From assembly GCA_030867875.1 (NCBI GenBank), contig JAOWCC010000577.1, positions 84,673,740-84,737,739 on the forward strand: 64,000 bases of DNA. Direction: 5' to 3'. This document shows positions 12,570-21,087 of this stretch, one piece after another; position 1 is the stretch's first letter, and every line of letters starts with the position of its first letter. The notes under the pieces were generated by a model. That model was not told the DNA's origin and did no database searches. It was given only the letters and a program-made list of their open reading frames with translations. The DNA comes from Actinernus sp. WN-2022. Its lineage: Eukaryota; Cnidaria; Anthozoa; Actiniaria; Actinernidae. Position numbers and translations under genes: made by a program.

Positions 12570-12884
12570 ATGGCGGATAAGATAATAACTTGTAGTTGGT
12601 TGATGCGAGGGAAGGACACGAAATGTGTAAGGAAGTGTTTTAAGATATCAGAGTACTGTGCTCAGCACAACTTCCAGATACAAAGAGGAAGCACCTTATT
12701 CGTCCCATGTTCGAAGTGTGGTCGTGGTTGTCGTACTAGTTACGGACTTTGTACGAAGTGTGGTGCACCACAGCGCCGTCTCATTCGCGAGACGAAATAC
12801 CGCGAGACGAGACGCCGCACTAAGGATTGCTTTGCAAATGTGTTGGCGGAATTGGAGAACCATAGGGTATTTCTAGATAATTAG
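12570..12884 (+). CDS. Small zinc-ribbon protein of element E1
   Basis: An intact 104-residue frame, the first of the E1 block. Cysteines are concentrated in the middle: two upstream pairs (residues about 8-29) and then CSKCGRGCRTSYGLCTKCG (about 48-66), a C-x2-C-x10-C-x2-C zinc ribbon. The C-terminal third is Arg/Lys-rich (RRLIRETKYRETRRRTKDC), suitable for nucleic-acid binding. Its position 110 bases before a TFIIB-like gene suggests a joint role in transcription of the element, but that is inference. TATAAGG at 12550 and TATATATC just upstream of the ATG could act as a core promoter. I know similar short zinc-ribbon ORFs from cnidarian Polinton-like loci but no defined function. Confidence 0.6.
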   Translation: MADKIITCSWLMRGKDTKCVRKCFKISEYCAQHNFQIQRGSTLFVPCSKCGRGCRTSYGLCTKCGAPQRRLIRETKYRETRRRTKDCFANVLAELENHRVFLDN

Positions 12885-12994
12885 AAATCGCGATATGAAA
12901 AAAGAAAAAAGAAGAAAGAGAAACCGGCATCATGTCTCTTTTCCTTTTTTTCTTATGTTAGAGAATAGATAGACCTATAGTATACACCACTAGT

Positions 12995-13958
12995 ATGGAT
13001 GATCCTCTTGGCTTGCTTGGTGGTAGTCTATATATGTTTGATAGTAATCCTCTTATTCCACGACCATATATCAATCCCCCGGAAACGTGCTCCGAATGTC
13101 TATGTCCAATGAAATTGCTAGGAACTGAATTCATATGTTCCACCTGTGGCCTTGTTTCCGAGGCTGAATTAAGCGAAGAAACGATCGACGTTGCTACTCG
13201 GTTGCGTATAGTAGGTCCGGATAGCTTTCGACATCAACGCGATCTCGATCGTACGAGCCCAACGGATAACCAAGAATTTCAACGACGCACAGCTATTGGA
13301 GAACTACAGGCATACAACGCTGCTTATAAACAAAACCACAACCTCTCGTTTCCCACAAATTTATTAGCAATCGTAGCCGATGCATTCATCCAATCGAAGA
13401 AAGTATGTGTCAAGCGTAGTCACGCTAAGATAACTATTTTGGCTGCTCTACTTTACCATGCATGCATACAATGTGGGTTCGTTCGCTCTTAAAGCGAGGT
13501 TGCTAATTTCATGCAACTCAACAACCAGCGTATCTATCGCGGCAACGTCTTTATACACTCGCTACATGCCGACGACGAAATCGATATCGACTTAAATGCT
13601 GATCGTATAGCTCCTCATATCGCAACGACTTTTGCCAAACTCGACCTACCTGAAGTACATCTCCAACAAATAGTCTACGAGGTCGTTAACACAGCAATCG
13701 AAGGTCGTATAGGTCTCCACTCCCAAAGTTGTTGGGGCAAGCTACGAGGAGCTACGTCGTTCAGAATCGTGTATATCTCTTATTGACGTTAAACGATGTG
13801 GTACACATAAGAGTTCAATCGTACGTTTTATCGATGAGTTGCTTGCTTACCATTCCCACTTCGAGCCCATCTATACAAAACATGGTCTAACTACCGTTTC
13901 TCGATGTGAAAGTATATGCCTCGAGACTCATAGAAAATGTCAATCTTTAACCCACTAG
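12995..13958 (+). pseudogene. TFIIB-like transcription factor of element E1 (one nonsense, one frameshift)
   Basis: The frame opens with MDDPLGLLGGSLYMF and carries an N-terminal zinc ribbon, CSECLCPMKLLGTEFICSTCG (C-x2-C...C-x2-C), placed as in TFIIB/Brf proteins. A polar linker (residues about 65-105) leads into helical repeats with HAKITILAALLYHAC, the kind of helix found in cyclin-like folds of TFIIB. A TAA at 13490-13492 interrupts the frame, which continues unchanged after it (SEVANFMQLNNQRIYRGNVF, then IDIDLNADRIAPHI). Near 13715-13730 the frame shifts; the rest (LIDVKRCGTHKSSIV, LLAYHSHFEPIY) runs to a stop at 13956-13958. Total about 320 codons, close to TFIIB length. TFIIB-like proteins recruit RNA polymerase; an element-borne copy would direct transcription of its own genes. 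The alternative is a host TFIIB relative captured in the element. Confidence 0.6.
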
Positions 13959-14556
13959 GCTGCCTAACTTTGCTCGCATCACTTCCCGAAGCTCTTTCCG
14001 AATTTGTTCCACACTTTTTTCACTCTGGACCAAAGTTTTGTGGCGAATTTCAACCCTCATAGTCTCGTACTTATCTGTTTCAGCGAGGATGAGATTATAT
14101 TCGGAGTCAGACACTTTTCCATCACGCACGCTTTCGACACGAGATCACCAATCGTATTAACTTTCGATCTCGCCAACAGTTTTCTCATGCTTAGAAACTT
14201 TGACCCCTAGCTTTTTAGCCGCAACAGCTGTAGAGTCCGAGAATAACGCACATAGTTCTCCAACAACACCAAGAGTTAGACCCACTATGGCACCAAAGCC
14301 AGATAGAGCAACTGCCAAGCCCGAGCTTGATAAAATCACAGATAGGCCATATACCATGAACGATTCCATACGCACGGGAATACGTTTTTAGCACACCTTC
14401 ATAGTGTTTTTCTTGGACTTCAATACTAGCAAGCGTGTCACACACCTTTTGCAGTCGAAAGCTCTCTCCAGAGAGTGTAGGATAAATCGGTGGCGCTGTT
14501 GGAATTGTTTGAATCGAATCGCTTGCAATCATATTTATATGCCTTAGCTTACTCAA
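13947..14556 (-). pseudogene. Glycine-rich membrane protein with C-terminal helix, conserved in three window copies
   Basis: On the minus strand the product starts near 14556 (MSKLRHINMIASDS), has a Pro-rich segment, a heptad-like helix (LQKVCDTLASIEVQEKHYEG), then, after a frame change near 14390, a hydrophobic Gly/Val-rich region (GLAVALSGFGAIVGLTLGVV) and a polar C-terminus with VRDGKVSDSEYNLILAETDK and VEIRHK. A short patch at about 14112-14160 is out of frame or contains stops. The VSDSEYN...DKYE...VEIRHK module recurs at 27.27-27.46 kb and 36.55-36.78 kb, always on the minus strand, so it marks relatives of this element. It overlaps the next gene (start 15217) by eight bases, implying co-transcription. 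Function unknown; a membrane-linked virion component is possible. Confidence 0.5.
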
Positions 14557-15217
14557 TCTTCAATACGTAGCGAATAGGTAGACCACGGAAGTCTATGGTG
14601 TTGAAAATTGTCAGGCGAAGGCTGTTTCTCATCGACCCTAGAGCTCGGGCGGGTAGTGGGAGTAGTGAAGCATATGTTGCTTTTGTAAACTTCACACCTC
14701 GGATCTCTAAGCTAGCTAGGACTTTCGATTGTTTTCCATCTAGAAGTGAGAAGCTAGAATCCACCACATCGCAGTGGACATACACTGTTGGGATATCATG
14801 AAGCACCAGTTCGTAGTTACCCACGTTGAGCGTCACACGATGCCCCTCTTCATTGCCTTTCAGACACAGCAGTGTACAGATATTTCTGCTGAATCGAATC
14901 TGTTTATTTACCTCTAGAGTCCAATCCTTACTCGTCGGAGTTTGCACGAATTTGAAAATGCCAGCATCGATTGCGGGTTTGAAGTATCGTTGAATGTTTA
15001 TCATATCATGATGCCCTGCAGCAATACTATATTCATTTTTCACCTCTGGTGCGTTACCATCTCCCCCTGTAGACCACCAGAAAGTCGCATCATCTGCTAG
15101 GTTCCACCAACTGTTCTCAAAAGTGACCTCGATTAGTGAAATATTCTGTATACGAATAGGTTGTTCAAAGTAGACCGTATGATCAGCTGAGGTGGTGGTG
15201 ACATTTGAGAGCACCAT
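14549..15217 (-). CDS. Intact 222-residue E1 protein, candidate minor capsid (penton-like)
   Basis: An uninterrupted frame from MVLSNVTTTSADHTVYF to a stop overlapping the next minus-strand gene. It is rich in beta-prone stretches (IRIQNISLIEVTFENSWW, VTLNVGNYELVLHDI, YVHCDVVDSSFSL), has no signal peptide or membrane helix, and is about the size of a single jelly-roll protein. In Polintons the penton-like minor capsid is encoded near the major capsid gene, so a structural role is plausible; I have no residue-level proof. It lies head-to-head with the gene starting at 15275, the 57-base gap presumably holding a divergent promoter. Being intact among broken neighbours, it may simply have escaped mutation by chance. 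Confidence 0.5.
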   Translation of the reverse strand: MVLSNVTTTSADHTVYFEQPIRIQNISLIEVTFENSWWNLADDATFWWSTGGDGNAPEVKNEYSIAAGHHDMINIQRYFKPAIDAGIFKFVQTPTSKDWTLEVNKQIRFSRNICTLLCLKGNEEGHRVTLNVGNYELVLHDIPTVYVHCDVVDSSFSLLDGKQSKVLASLEIRGVKFTKATYASLLPLPARALGSMRNSLRLTIFNTIDFRGLPIRYVLKIE

Positions 15218-15274
15218 TATATATTAAAGGTATAAACTGTATGTGTCATACTTGCGATAGCTTCAATAGTTACG

Positions 15275-15799
15275 ATGCCACTCGTTGTACCAGACAAAGA
15301 TGATTGGTATGATGGTCTATCTGCTAAGGACAAAGCGGAGATCGCCAAGAGTGGCTCAAGGCTTTCGAAATCTGAGCAGACAGCACTCATTGCCAATGAA
15401 AATAAGAGGATCGCAACACTGAATGACAATCTGTTGGCGAAGTTCAAGAAAATATACCCACATGCAGATTTTCATCAGTTTTATGCCTCCACGAACATAT
15501 TTCGAGACGGGGATTCTAGCTATGTGGTCTACGGCGATGATGTCTCCAAGCTACCTGCTACCATTCAAAAACGCATTGACAATGCATTACAGGGGATGGT
15601 TGGTGGTTTCCCATATACATTGGCGCTATACCCAAGTGTGAAATATCCTGTTACAGCAGTCCCATATACCGAAAAAGCACAATACATCGATCTCACTAAT
15701 CTATGGATATACGTCACGCCTACGAAAAAGTTCGAAGCAGGTGTCCCGGACATATTCAACTCAAGCATGTTAAGGCCTGGTTCATTTAACGGAAAATAG
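15275..15799 (+). CDS. Intact 174-residue E1 protein, unknown
   Basis: Open frame from MPLVVPDKDDWYDGLSAKD to TAG at 15797-15799. The N-terminal third is charged and helical (KDKAEIAKSGSRLSKSEQT, LNDNLLAKFKKIYPH); the C-terminal part is aromatic and beta-prone (ADFHQFYASTNIFRDG, AVPYTEKAQYIDLTNLWIYV). No membrane helix or known catalytic motif. It faces the minus-strand gene at 14549-15217 across a very short gap. I do not recognise a function; position among capsid-related genes suggests a virion or assembly protein. The frame could extend slightly past the present stop if the end is damaged. Confidence 0.45.
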   Translation: MPLVVPDKDDWYDGLSAKDKAEIAKSGSRLSKSEQTALIANENKRIATLNDNLLAKFKKIYPHADFHQFYASTNIFRDGDSSYVVYGDDVSKLPATIQKRIDNALQGMVGGFPYTLALYPSVKYPVTAVPYTEKAQYIDLTNLWIYVTPTKKFEAGVPDIFNSSMLRPGSFNGK

Positions 15800-16268
15800 A
15801 TGTACGTTAAAAAATATTTTCTGACAGAAATAACAGTTTAAACAAAAACTAATTACACCGTAATACTAATATCAACTTCCTTAAATTTGTTAAGTGTATG
15901 GCTGTCATATCACGTGATCTATGACGTCATAATTATATAAAATCGTTTAAGTGAAATGCGGCTGCGACGATAACATATGAATATAAAGTAACCCTGCTAA
16001 AACATTACTCCTGCCGCAGTGTTTCAGATCACGCTTAGAAAACATGACTATCATGTAAAGATAAGGAGATATTAAGGGTACAAAAAGTCATGTGACCTAT
16101 TTTGCATATGTTCGCCTTAATTACTCGTTAACGAAACATTGTAGTCATCTTTTCTAAGTTGATTTAGGTAAAAGGCTTCAACCTTAACTAAACATAACCA
16201 CTCATCATCCTAGCTATTTTAAACTCGGAGCCGCATTTTTGAGTTACTGATTTCGTATTTTAAGTGAC
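15800..16268 (+). promoter_or_regulatory. Intergenic spacer with CACGTG, TGACGTCA and TATATAAA
   Basis: The longest gene-free gap inside E1. At 15911-15941 it carries, in order, CACGTG (E-box), TGACGTCA (CRE-type site) and TATATAAA, spaced as a eukaryotic core promoter would be, about 330 bases before the next gene. TGACGTCA also occurs near 12195 and 20775 at the borders of the element. No experimental or comparative support is available; AT-rich sequence makes chance TATA matches common. Confidence 0.3.
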
Positions 16269-17645
16269 GTGACAGACCACGTGACACATTTTAATACACA
16301 AAAAACACTTAAGGTAGTCAAGAATGGCGATATATATTATCGTGAGAAACTTGGCGCACTTACCATACTCGGCTGTGCCGAAATAAGGAAAAGAGTTTTT
16401 ACCCGAAATTTGACCCCTGAACCAGGCCTTAAAATGCTTGAGAAGGAGACTGTCGTGACACATAAAACAGCAAAGGAGTCTCATCAATGGTTATCAAGTC
16501 CGGATTTCAAATATTTGCCTCAACAGTTAAATTTTATAACGTGGTGTGCAACTTCTGGATGTGGAGTGTCGTTGTTCGACCCTACTTTCAAAACATATCC
16601 ACCCGTTGTTCAAGGGTTCCTACGATTTCACGTATATTTCACAATACCAAGAATTATGCGTGAACTTGGTGGTACTCATGGCGTGCCTCTACCTGACGAC
16701 TCTGCTTTCAAGCAAATTGATAACCTATACAGCAAAGCAGCTCTGGAGAAATTATGCATCGAATTTGGCTTATCTCGAACAGCAGACTTTCGATGGAAAG
16801 GAGGTAGGAATCACGGATTAGGAGATGTGTTCATTTTGTACCCAGCGGGTGATGGCTACAGAAACGTTCACGTAATCCGAGGCTATGACAAAGAAGCAGA
16901 TAAGTATCCCAACCACAATAATTTGTTTAAAAACGAAGGAGAAGGCGCGTTGGAAGATTGTAGTGATGCTACCAGAGATGGGAAATGTAAGGAATCCGTC
17001 GCGGCAGATCTGGTATCCTTTATTCGGAACGATGAACACGATGGGAAACAATACAATTGGTTTACGCCACCAATCGGGAAGGGTTTGACGCCAGCTGGAT
17101 TGGGTAGGTTGAATCGATCAGTCGAGGCATTCGCATATTGTGTTCTAGGTGCTCAAAACAACATGAATGGATCCATCATAGATAGCAACAACGTCAAAGA
17201 AGAGTTTAAAGTTTTGGTTAAATCCGTTATTCTTGAAAACGATTTAGTCAGAAGCTATAATAACTATACGCTAGTTGTACTACACACACATTAAAGGCTC
17301 GATCTAGCAATAGCTGTAGGGGTGCTGTTACTACCAAGCGATCTGGTGTACTACCTCGACAAGAAGGATGGTTATAAAAATATACTCCCGGTGGCCATGA
17401 AAGATATGGTGTTAGGTGCAAACGGTATCAATGAGGAGGTTAACGATACCTCACCAAAACCTATGGAAGGACACACCCCAAACAAACAACTACCAAACAG
17501 CGCAAAGCAACACCCAACACATAGCGATACCACCACACCAAAGCCCATACCAAAGCCAATACCAAAGCCTACTTAACAACACGAGATCAATCTAGCAGTG
17601 GTAGCTATTGCTGCAGCGGGATCCGCGTGGTGGTTGTTTCGCTAA
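16269..17645 (+). pseudogene. Large E1 protein with C-terminal membrane anchor, two in-frame TAA codons
   Basis: The frame reads openly for 341 codons to a TAA at 17292-17294, then continues unchanged (RLDLAIAVGVLLLPSDLVYY) to a second TAA at 17574-17576, then QHEINLAVVAIAAAGSAWW and stops at 17643-17645. Recognisable blocks are LNFITWCATSGCGVSLF (about residues 90-106), FLRFHVYFTIPRIMRELGG, NHGLGDVFI and AYCVLGAQNNMNGSI. I recall this WCATSGCGVS protein as a recurring uncharacterised family in cnidarian genomes. A Pro/Lys/Thr repeat linker (PKPIPKPIPKP) precedes the final hydrophobic helix, giving a tail-anchored layout suggestive of a virion spike or membrane component. The first ATG used here may not be the true start. 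Its end overlaps the convergent gene at 17642 by three bases. Confidence 0.5.
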
Positions 17646-18319
17646 CGTCGTTTGTATTGCTCTACTACAAACACCACTACGGCTACAATCAATAGCCAAG
17701 CATTCTTTCCTAAGGCTTCTACAGCTTTACCAGCCATACTAAATATGAAGCTAACAATTCCTCCAATCATCGTAGGTAGTATGTCAGCCAACGTTTTTCC
17801 TAGTGCTTTTAAACCATTGCCAAGCCCTTTCGCGATTTTAGCCAGGGCCTTTGTCAGCACAGAAACTACGACTCCAATCACAGTCCCAGCTGCTAGTAAG
17901 ATGGAAATGATTGTTACCCCATACTTCTTGAAAATAAATTTGACCCTCTCACGCAGCGACATATGCTCTTCAATGGCTTCGTTTTCTTGATTGATTGTTT
18001 GAATCTCTTTGTCCCTAGTTGCTATTTCCTCCTTAGCTTTCTCCTTCTCTGCCGTAGACGCCTCAGGATCGTTGATAGTAGCCGTATCTACGGCATTTTG
18101 CTGTTCTAAGTCTGCAGCCTCCTTTTCGTTTTGTGATTATAACTTCATCACCCTCACCAATAGCAAGTTTGAAGCCTTATCCCCATAACATATCCCTACT
18201 CTTCTTATCCAAATATCTTCGTTCTCCTTACCACGTGGTTTCAGCGAATTCCATTCTTCGTCATCGATAGGCTCATTAACGTCAGCTTGACCTTCTTCGG
18301 TAAAAGGGTTAAAGTCCAA
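17642..18319 (-). pseudogene. Coiled-coil plus transmembrane E1 protein (frameshifted)
   Basis: Minus-strand product starting MDFNPFTEEGQADVNEP at 18319, with a frame change near 18140. The next part is a charged coiled coil (DLEQQNAVDTATINDPE, then EKEKAKEEIATRDKEIQ), followed by SLRERVKFIFKKYG and about 85 hydrophobic, Gly/Ala-rich residues (TIISILLAAGTVIGVVVSVL, LADILPTMIGGIVSFIFSMA, NAWLLIVAVVVFVVEQYKRR at the very end). The architecture, acidic N-terminus, coil, amphipathic middle and C-terminal helix with basic tail, is characteristic of a family I associate with cnidarian Polinton-like loci. It lies between the WCATSGCGVS gene (convergent, overlapping) and the capsid gene (divergent, 22-base gap). 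Likely membrane-active or membrane-bound; the role is inferred only. Confidence 0.5.
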
Positions 18320-18341
18320 CTACCCACCCTCAACAACCATA

Positions 18342-19610
18342 TTGAACTTAACTATTTATCTTGCTATATTCAATATGATATCGTCGAAGTTAGTTCTCAC
18401 ACAAGCACACAGAGAGCCTCGAGCACTAAAAGCTCCACGAACCCTATATAGAAACACTTTCACCCCATCGTCTGCCAACCCAGGAGAGACACTCTATGTG
18501 GAAGTACCAACACTAGGAGAAAACATCGTACTAGTACCTAGTAGCTTAGCACTATTGAGTGACATTGCATTGTCTGGTGGACATGCCAATAATCGTCTGG
18601 TACCCAATGTCGGACGCTGCTTGGTAGTACATCGAGTTTGCAAAATGGGTGCTGAAGTGGTAGAAGACATTGCCCGGTCAGATCTCTTACAAACATATTC
18701 CGATCTATACCTATCTACACAGGATCGAGAAGCTAGAACACAACAAGGTATCCAATCAGATAACACAAACAAGCTGCGCTCGAAGGCTGGCGATGCAGGC
18801 ACTTCGGATGTTTGAGAAAAACGCGCTCCTAGCTGCATATGGTTCAAAATATAGAATCCCATTGAACGTTGATATTCTGACACAACATGGAGTTCTATAT
18901 CCCCACGCCCTATAATACACTATTTTATTCGAGTTGACTCTAGCACCTGCTGTTGACATAGTTGTTGGATCAGACAGCACAGAGATAGGTACATACAAGC
19001 TTAGCAACATCCAGTTAGAATATGAAGCCATCAAAAATGAAACTCTAGCTAGGCATGCACTGAACGCATATGAAACAGGTACTGCTTTCCTATTCAACCA
19101 CGCTGTTCACTTCAAGACCGTACCTATCGCCAAGGTATCAGATACTTTGGTATCTCAGAACATCAATGTTCCACGACGATCTTTTGCTGGACTACTTCTA
19201 CTATTCGTAGATCCACACACCGCTGGTACACGAGATAGCGAACCATTCTCAAATCCTGGTATTTCGAAGATTGAGGTAGATGTCAACGGGATTCCAAACA
19301 GATTCTTTCCAGGAGGTATGCTACCACCGGATTTCTGGGAGGCTACGAAAGGATGGTTTGCCACATCCACTAATTCTATGACTCCTACAAATTTCACAAC
19401 AACAGATTCGCAATTCTCGTTGATTGTCGCACAGCAAAAGATCAAGCCGTTTATGGTGATGGTATGGCACAAACAGGTAGTGGAAAATACATCGACATTC
19501 GTATACATAGGCCTGCAGAAGGTAGTGGAAACGTAAATATGCATATCTATGTTCGTGCAGATGCTCAGCTCACGATATTGAACGGAGCACTACAGAATAT
19601 AACATACTAA
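18342..19610 (+). pseudogene. MCP: Candidate major capsid protein of E1 (frameshifts and one in-frame stop)
   Basis: About 420 codons ending in TAA at 19608-19610, which overlaps the ATG of the packaging ATPase (TAATG). Segments: GETLYVEVPTLGENIVLVPS and NVGRCLVVHRVCKMGAEVVE in the first frame; a shift near 18800; LLAAYGSKYRIPLNVDIL; a TAA at 18913-18915 with the frame continuing (LTLAPAVDIVV, SNIQLEYEAIKNETLARHA, RRSFAGLLLLFVDP); and a shift near 19430 before the end. It is assigned as the double-jelly-roll major capsid because of its length, beta-rich sequence and position directly before the A32-like ATPase, as in Polintons and adintoviruses. Structural prediction would be decisive. The E2 copy at 39.66 kb is clearly homologous and has a stop at the same codon. 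Confidence 0.6.
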
Positions 19611-20234
19611 TGGATTCCCAGGTAGAACACATCCCATTCAACGCACTCATAGCAGGTCCAACAAACTGTGGAAAAACTGCATTTCTCATAGAGCAGCTTC
19701 GTGGAGCATTTCGTGGTAAGTTTGACTATATAGTACTAGTATGCCCCACATATTCCCACAACAAAACCTATCGAGGATTTGCCAATCGAGATCCACACTT
19801 CTATGTTGTATCATCCCCACAGGATGCCATCAATGCTGAATTGCATATTTGTGCTACCTTTTGGGTTGGGACCAATACTCTATTGATTCTTGATGATTGT
19901 GCTGCCTCAAAAGATGTAAAAAGAATAACTGACAAGCTAGTAGATTTGGCATTCTCTGCTCGACATATTGGGATTTCCGTTTGGGTGCTCTCCCAACAAT
20001 TAACAAGCATATGCAAACCTTTCCGCGAAAACGTAGCTGTTGTAGTTGCCTTTCATACTGCATCGGCAATAGATGGAAAAAAGGCTATTCGAGGACTATG
20101 GAGGCTCAAAAGAAGATAAAGATTTACAAGCAGTGCTTCGGTCTCACAAGTTTGCTCGCATATGCTTTTGTTTGCGACATCCTTTTGCAGTAGTGTTAGA
20201 GTTACCTGCACCAATAGCATATTATCATGGATGA
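19610..20234 (+). pseudogene. A32/FtsK-HerA-type genome-packaging ATPase of E1 (one frameshift)
   Basis: The frame opens MDSQVEHIPFNALIAGPTNC and contains Walker A AGPTNCGKTAF (residues about 15-25) and Walker B LLILDDCAAS (about 86-95), followed by FSARHIGISVWVLSQQ, which fits the sensor-like segment of packaging ATPases of Polintons and large DNA viruses. Near 20090 the frame shifts by one base; the C-terminal part continues (ICFCLRHPFAVVLELPAP) to TGA at 20232-20234, overlapping the ATG of gene X at 20227. Full length would be about 208 residues, typical for Polinton ATPases. The enzyme would drive DNA into capsids. The nucleotide-binding motifs are intact, but the shift removes the normal C-terminus. 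E2 has the same gene with a break in nearly the same place. Confidence 0.75.
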
Positions 20235-20724
20235 TAACGAAATAGTTGCCATACTAGGCGAGGATGTAACAGGACCACCACCCAAAACAGAGGACGCTGT
20301 AACAGATAACCGTGAAGCACTTGCAATTTTGGCTGCAACAGGCACAACAAAGGATTATCTAGGGAAACATTTATCTCTAGGAGATATTGCTAAACTACCT
20401 GAAAAAGAAGTAGAGATATTATATAGACGATATCAGGCCGTTCTAGCTCAGCAAATAACAGGAAGCTTAATCGATGGTATGATTCGTCTAGCTACCCGAT
20501 TAGTTGCTTACCTAGTCCCTATATATTCTCAAGAAGCGCTGATCAAAGATCTACAAGAATACCATCTAGTCCGTAACGAGATCAGTGCTGCTACTGGCTT
20601 GTTATCACTTAAAGCAGGTCGCTTTGTAGCACTAGCTAGCATCTTGTTCCACGTATCTGGTCACATAGTTATTAGTAGTATAGGGCGCATGGAATTAGCC
20701 CCCTTTTTTAAGGCGCTATGCTAA
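20227..20724 (+). CDS. Conserved gene X following the packaging ATPase
   Basis: Intact 165-residue frame starting MDDNEIVAILGEDVTGPPP, overlapping the ATPase stop by eight bases. The middle is helical (LSLGDIAKLPEKEVEILYRR, YQAVLAQQITGSLIDGMIR), followed by two amphipathic or hydrophobic helices (LVAYLVPIYSQEALIKDL, GRFVALASILFHVSGHIVI). The E2 homologue at 43.06-43.51 kb keeps the blocks YLG..LSLG..A.LPEK and YQA..AQQ, so the gene is conserved in the family. No known domain recognised. The C-terminus after ISSIGRM may be altered: it runs into a tandem repeat at 20715. A membrane-associated assembly factor would fit, but that is only inference. Confidence 0.5.
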   Translation: MDDNEIVAILGEDVTGPPPKTEDAVTDNREALAILAATGTTKDYLGKHLSLGDIAKLPEKEVEILYRRYQAVLAQQITGSLIDGMIRLATRLVAYLVPIYSQEALIKDLQEYHLVRNEISAATGLLSLKAGRFVALASILFHVSGHIVISSIGRMELAPFFKALC

Positions 20725-21087
20725 TTTTTAAGGCGCTATGCTAATTTTTAGGCGCGCTCTCGTTAATTCAATGACGTCACGGTTCTATTGTCTTAGACTC
20801 ATGAATAAAGTGCGGCGCGCTCATGAATAAAGTGGTGCGCTCATGAATAAAATGGAATCTCATTAAATGAAGTGGTTTCTCATTATCTATTGTTCCTTTG
20901 GATGAGGTCATCGATCTATTCGGGCATGTTTGGGCAAAGCCTATTGTTTGGAGGTATGTTTGGGCAAAGCCTATTGTTTGGAGCAGCTATAAAGCTAGAA
21001 CCGATCGCTCCCGAATCCATTCAAGAAATTAAACAGCAACAAGATCGATCGACCCTGAGACCATTCAAGAAATTGAATGAAAAATAA
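20715..21087 (+). repeat. Short tandem repeats at the right end of E1
   Basis: Three different tandem arrays follow each other: TAAGGCGCTATGCTAATTTT twice (20709-20750), GCGCTCATGAATAAAGTG three times in variant form (20815-20860), and a 30-bp repeat at 20926-20985 containing GGGCAAAGCCTATTGTTTGG twice. The last keeps an open frame (MFGQSLLFG repeated) within 20872-21087, which otherwise has no recognisable product. The arrays may mark the degenerate end of the element. Confidence 0.6.

Larger units (their letters stand above)
12540..20870 (+). mobile_element. Element E1: one arm of a Polinton/Maverick-like element
   Basis: A compact block of ten adjacent genes with stop-start overlaps, unlike the gene-poor flanks. 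It contains a candidate major capsid protein, an A32/FtsK-type packaging ATPase, a TFIIB-like protein, a zinc ribbon and several small membrane or coiled-coil proteins. The capsid-ATPase-X cassette is homologous to that of E2 at 39.7-43.5 kb, where integrase and protein-primed polymerase follow; those two genes are missing here, so E1 is a truncated copy. Four in-frame stops and several frameshifts show decay, but four or five genes remain open. Terminal inverted repeats and target-site duplication were not identified, so both limits are approximate. Confidence 0.75.
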
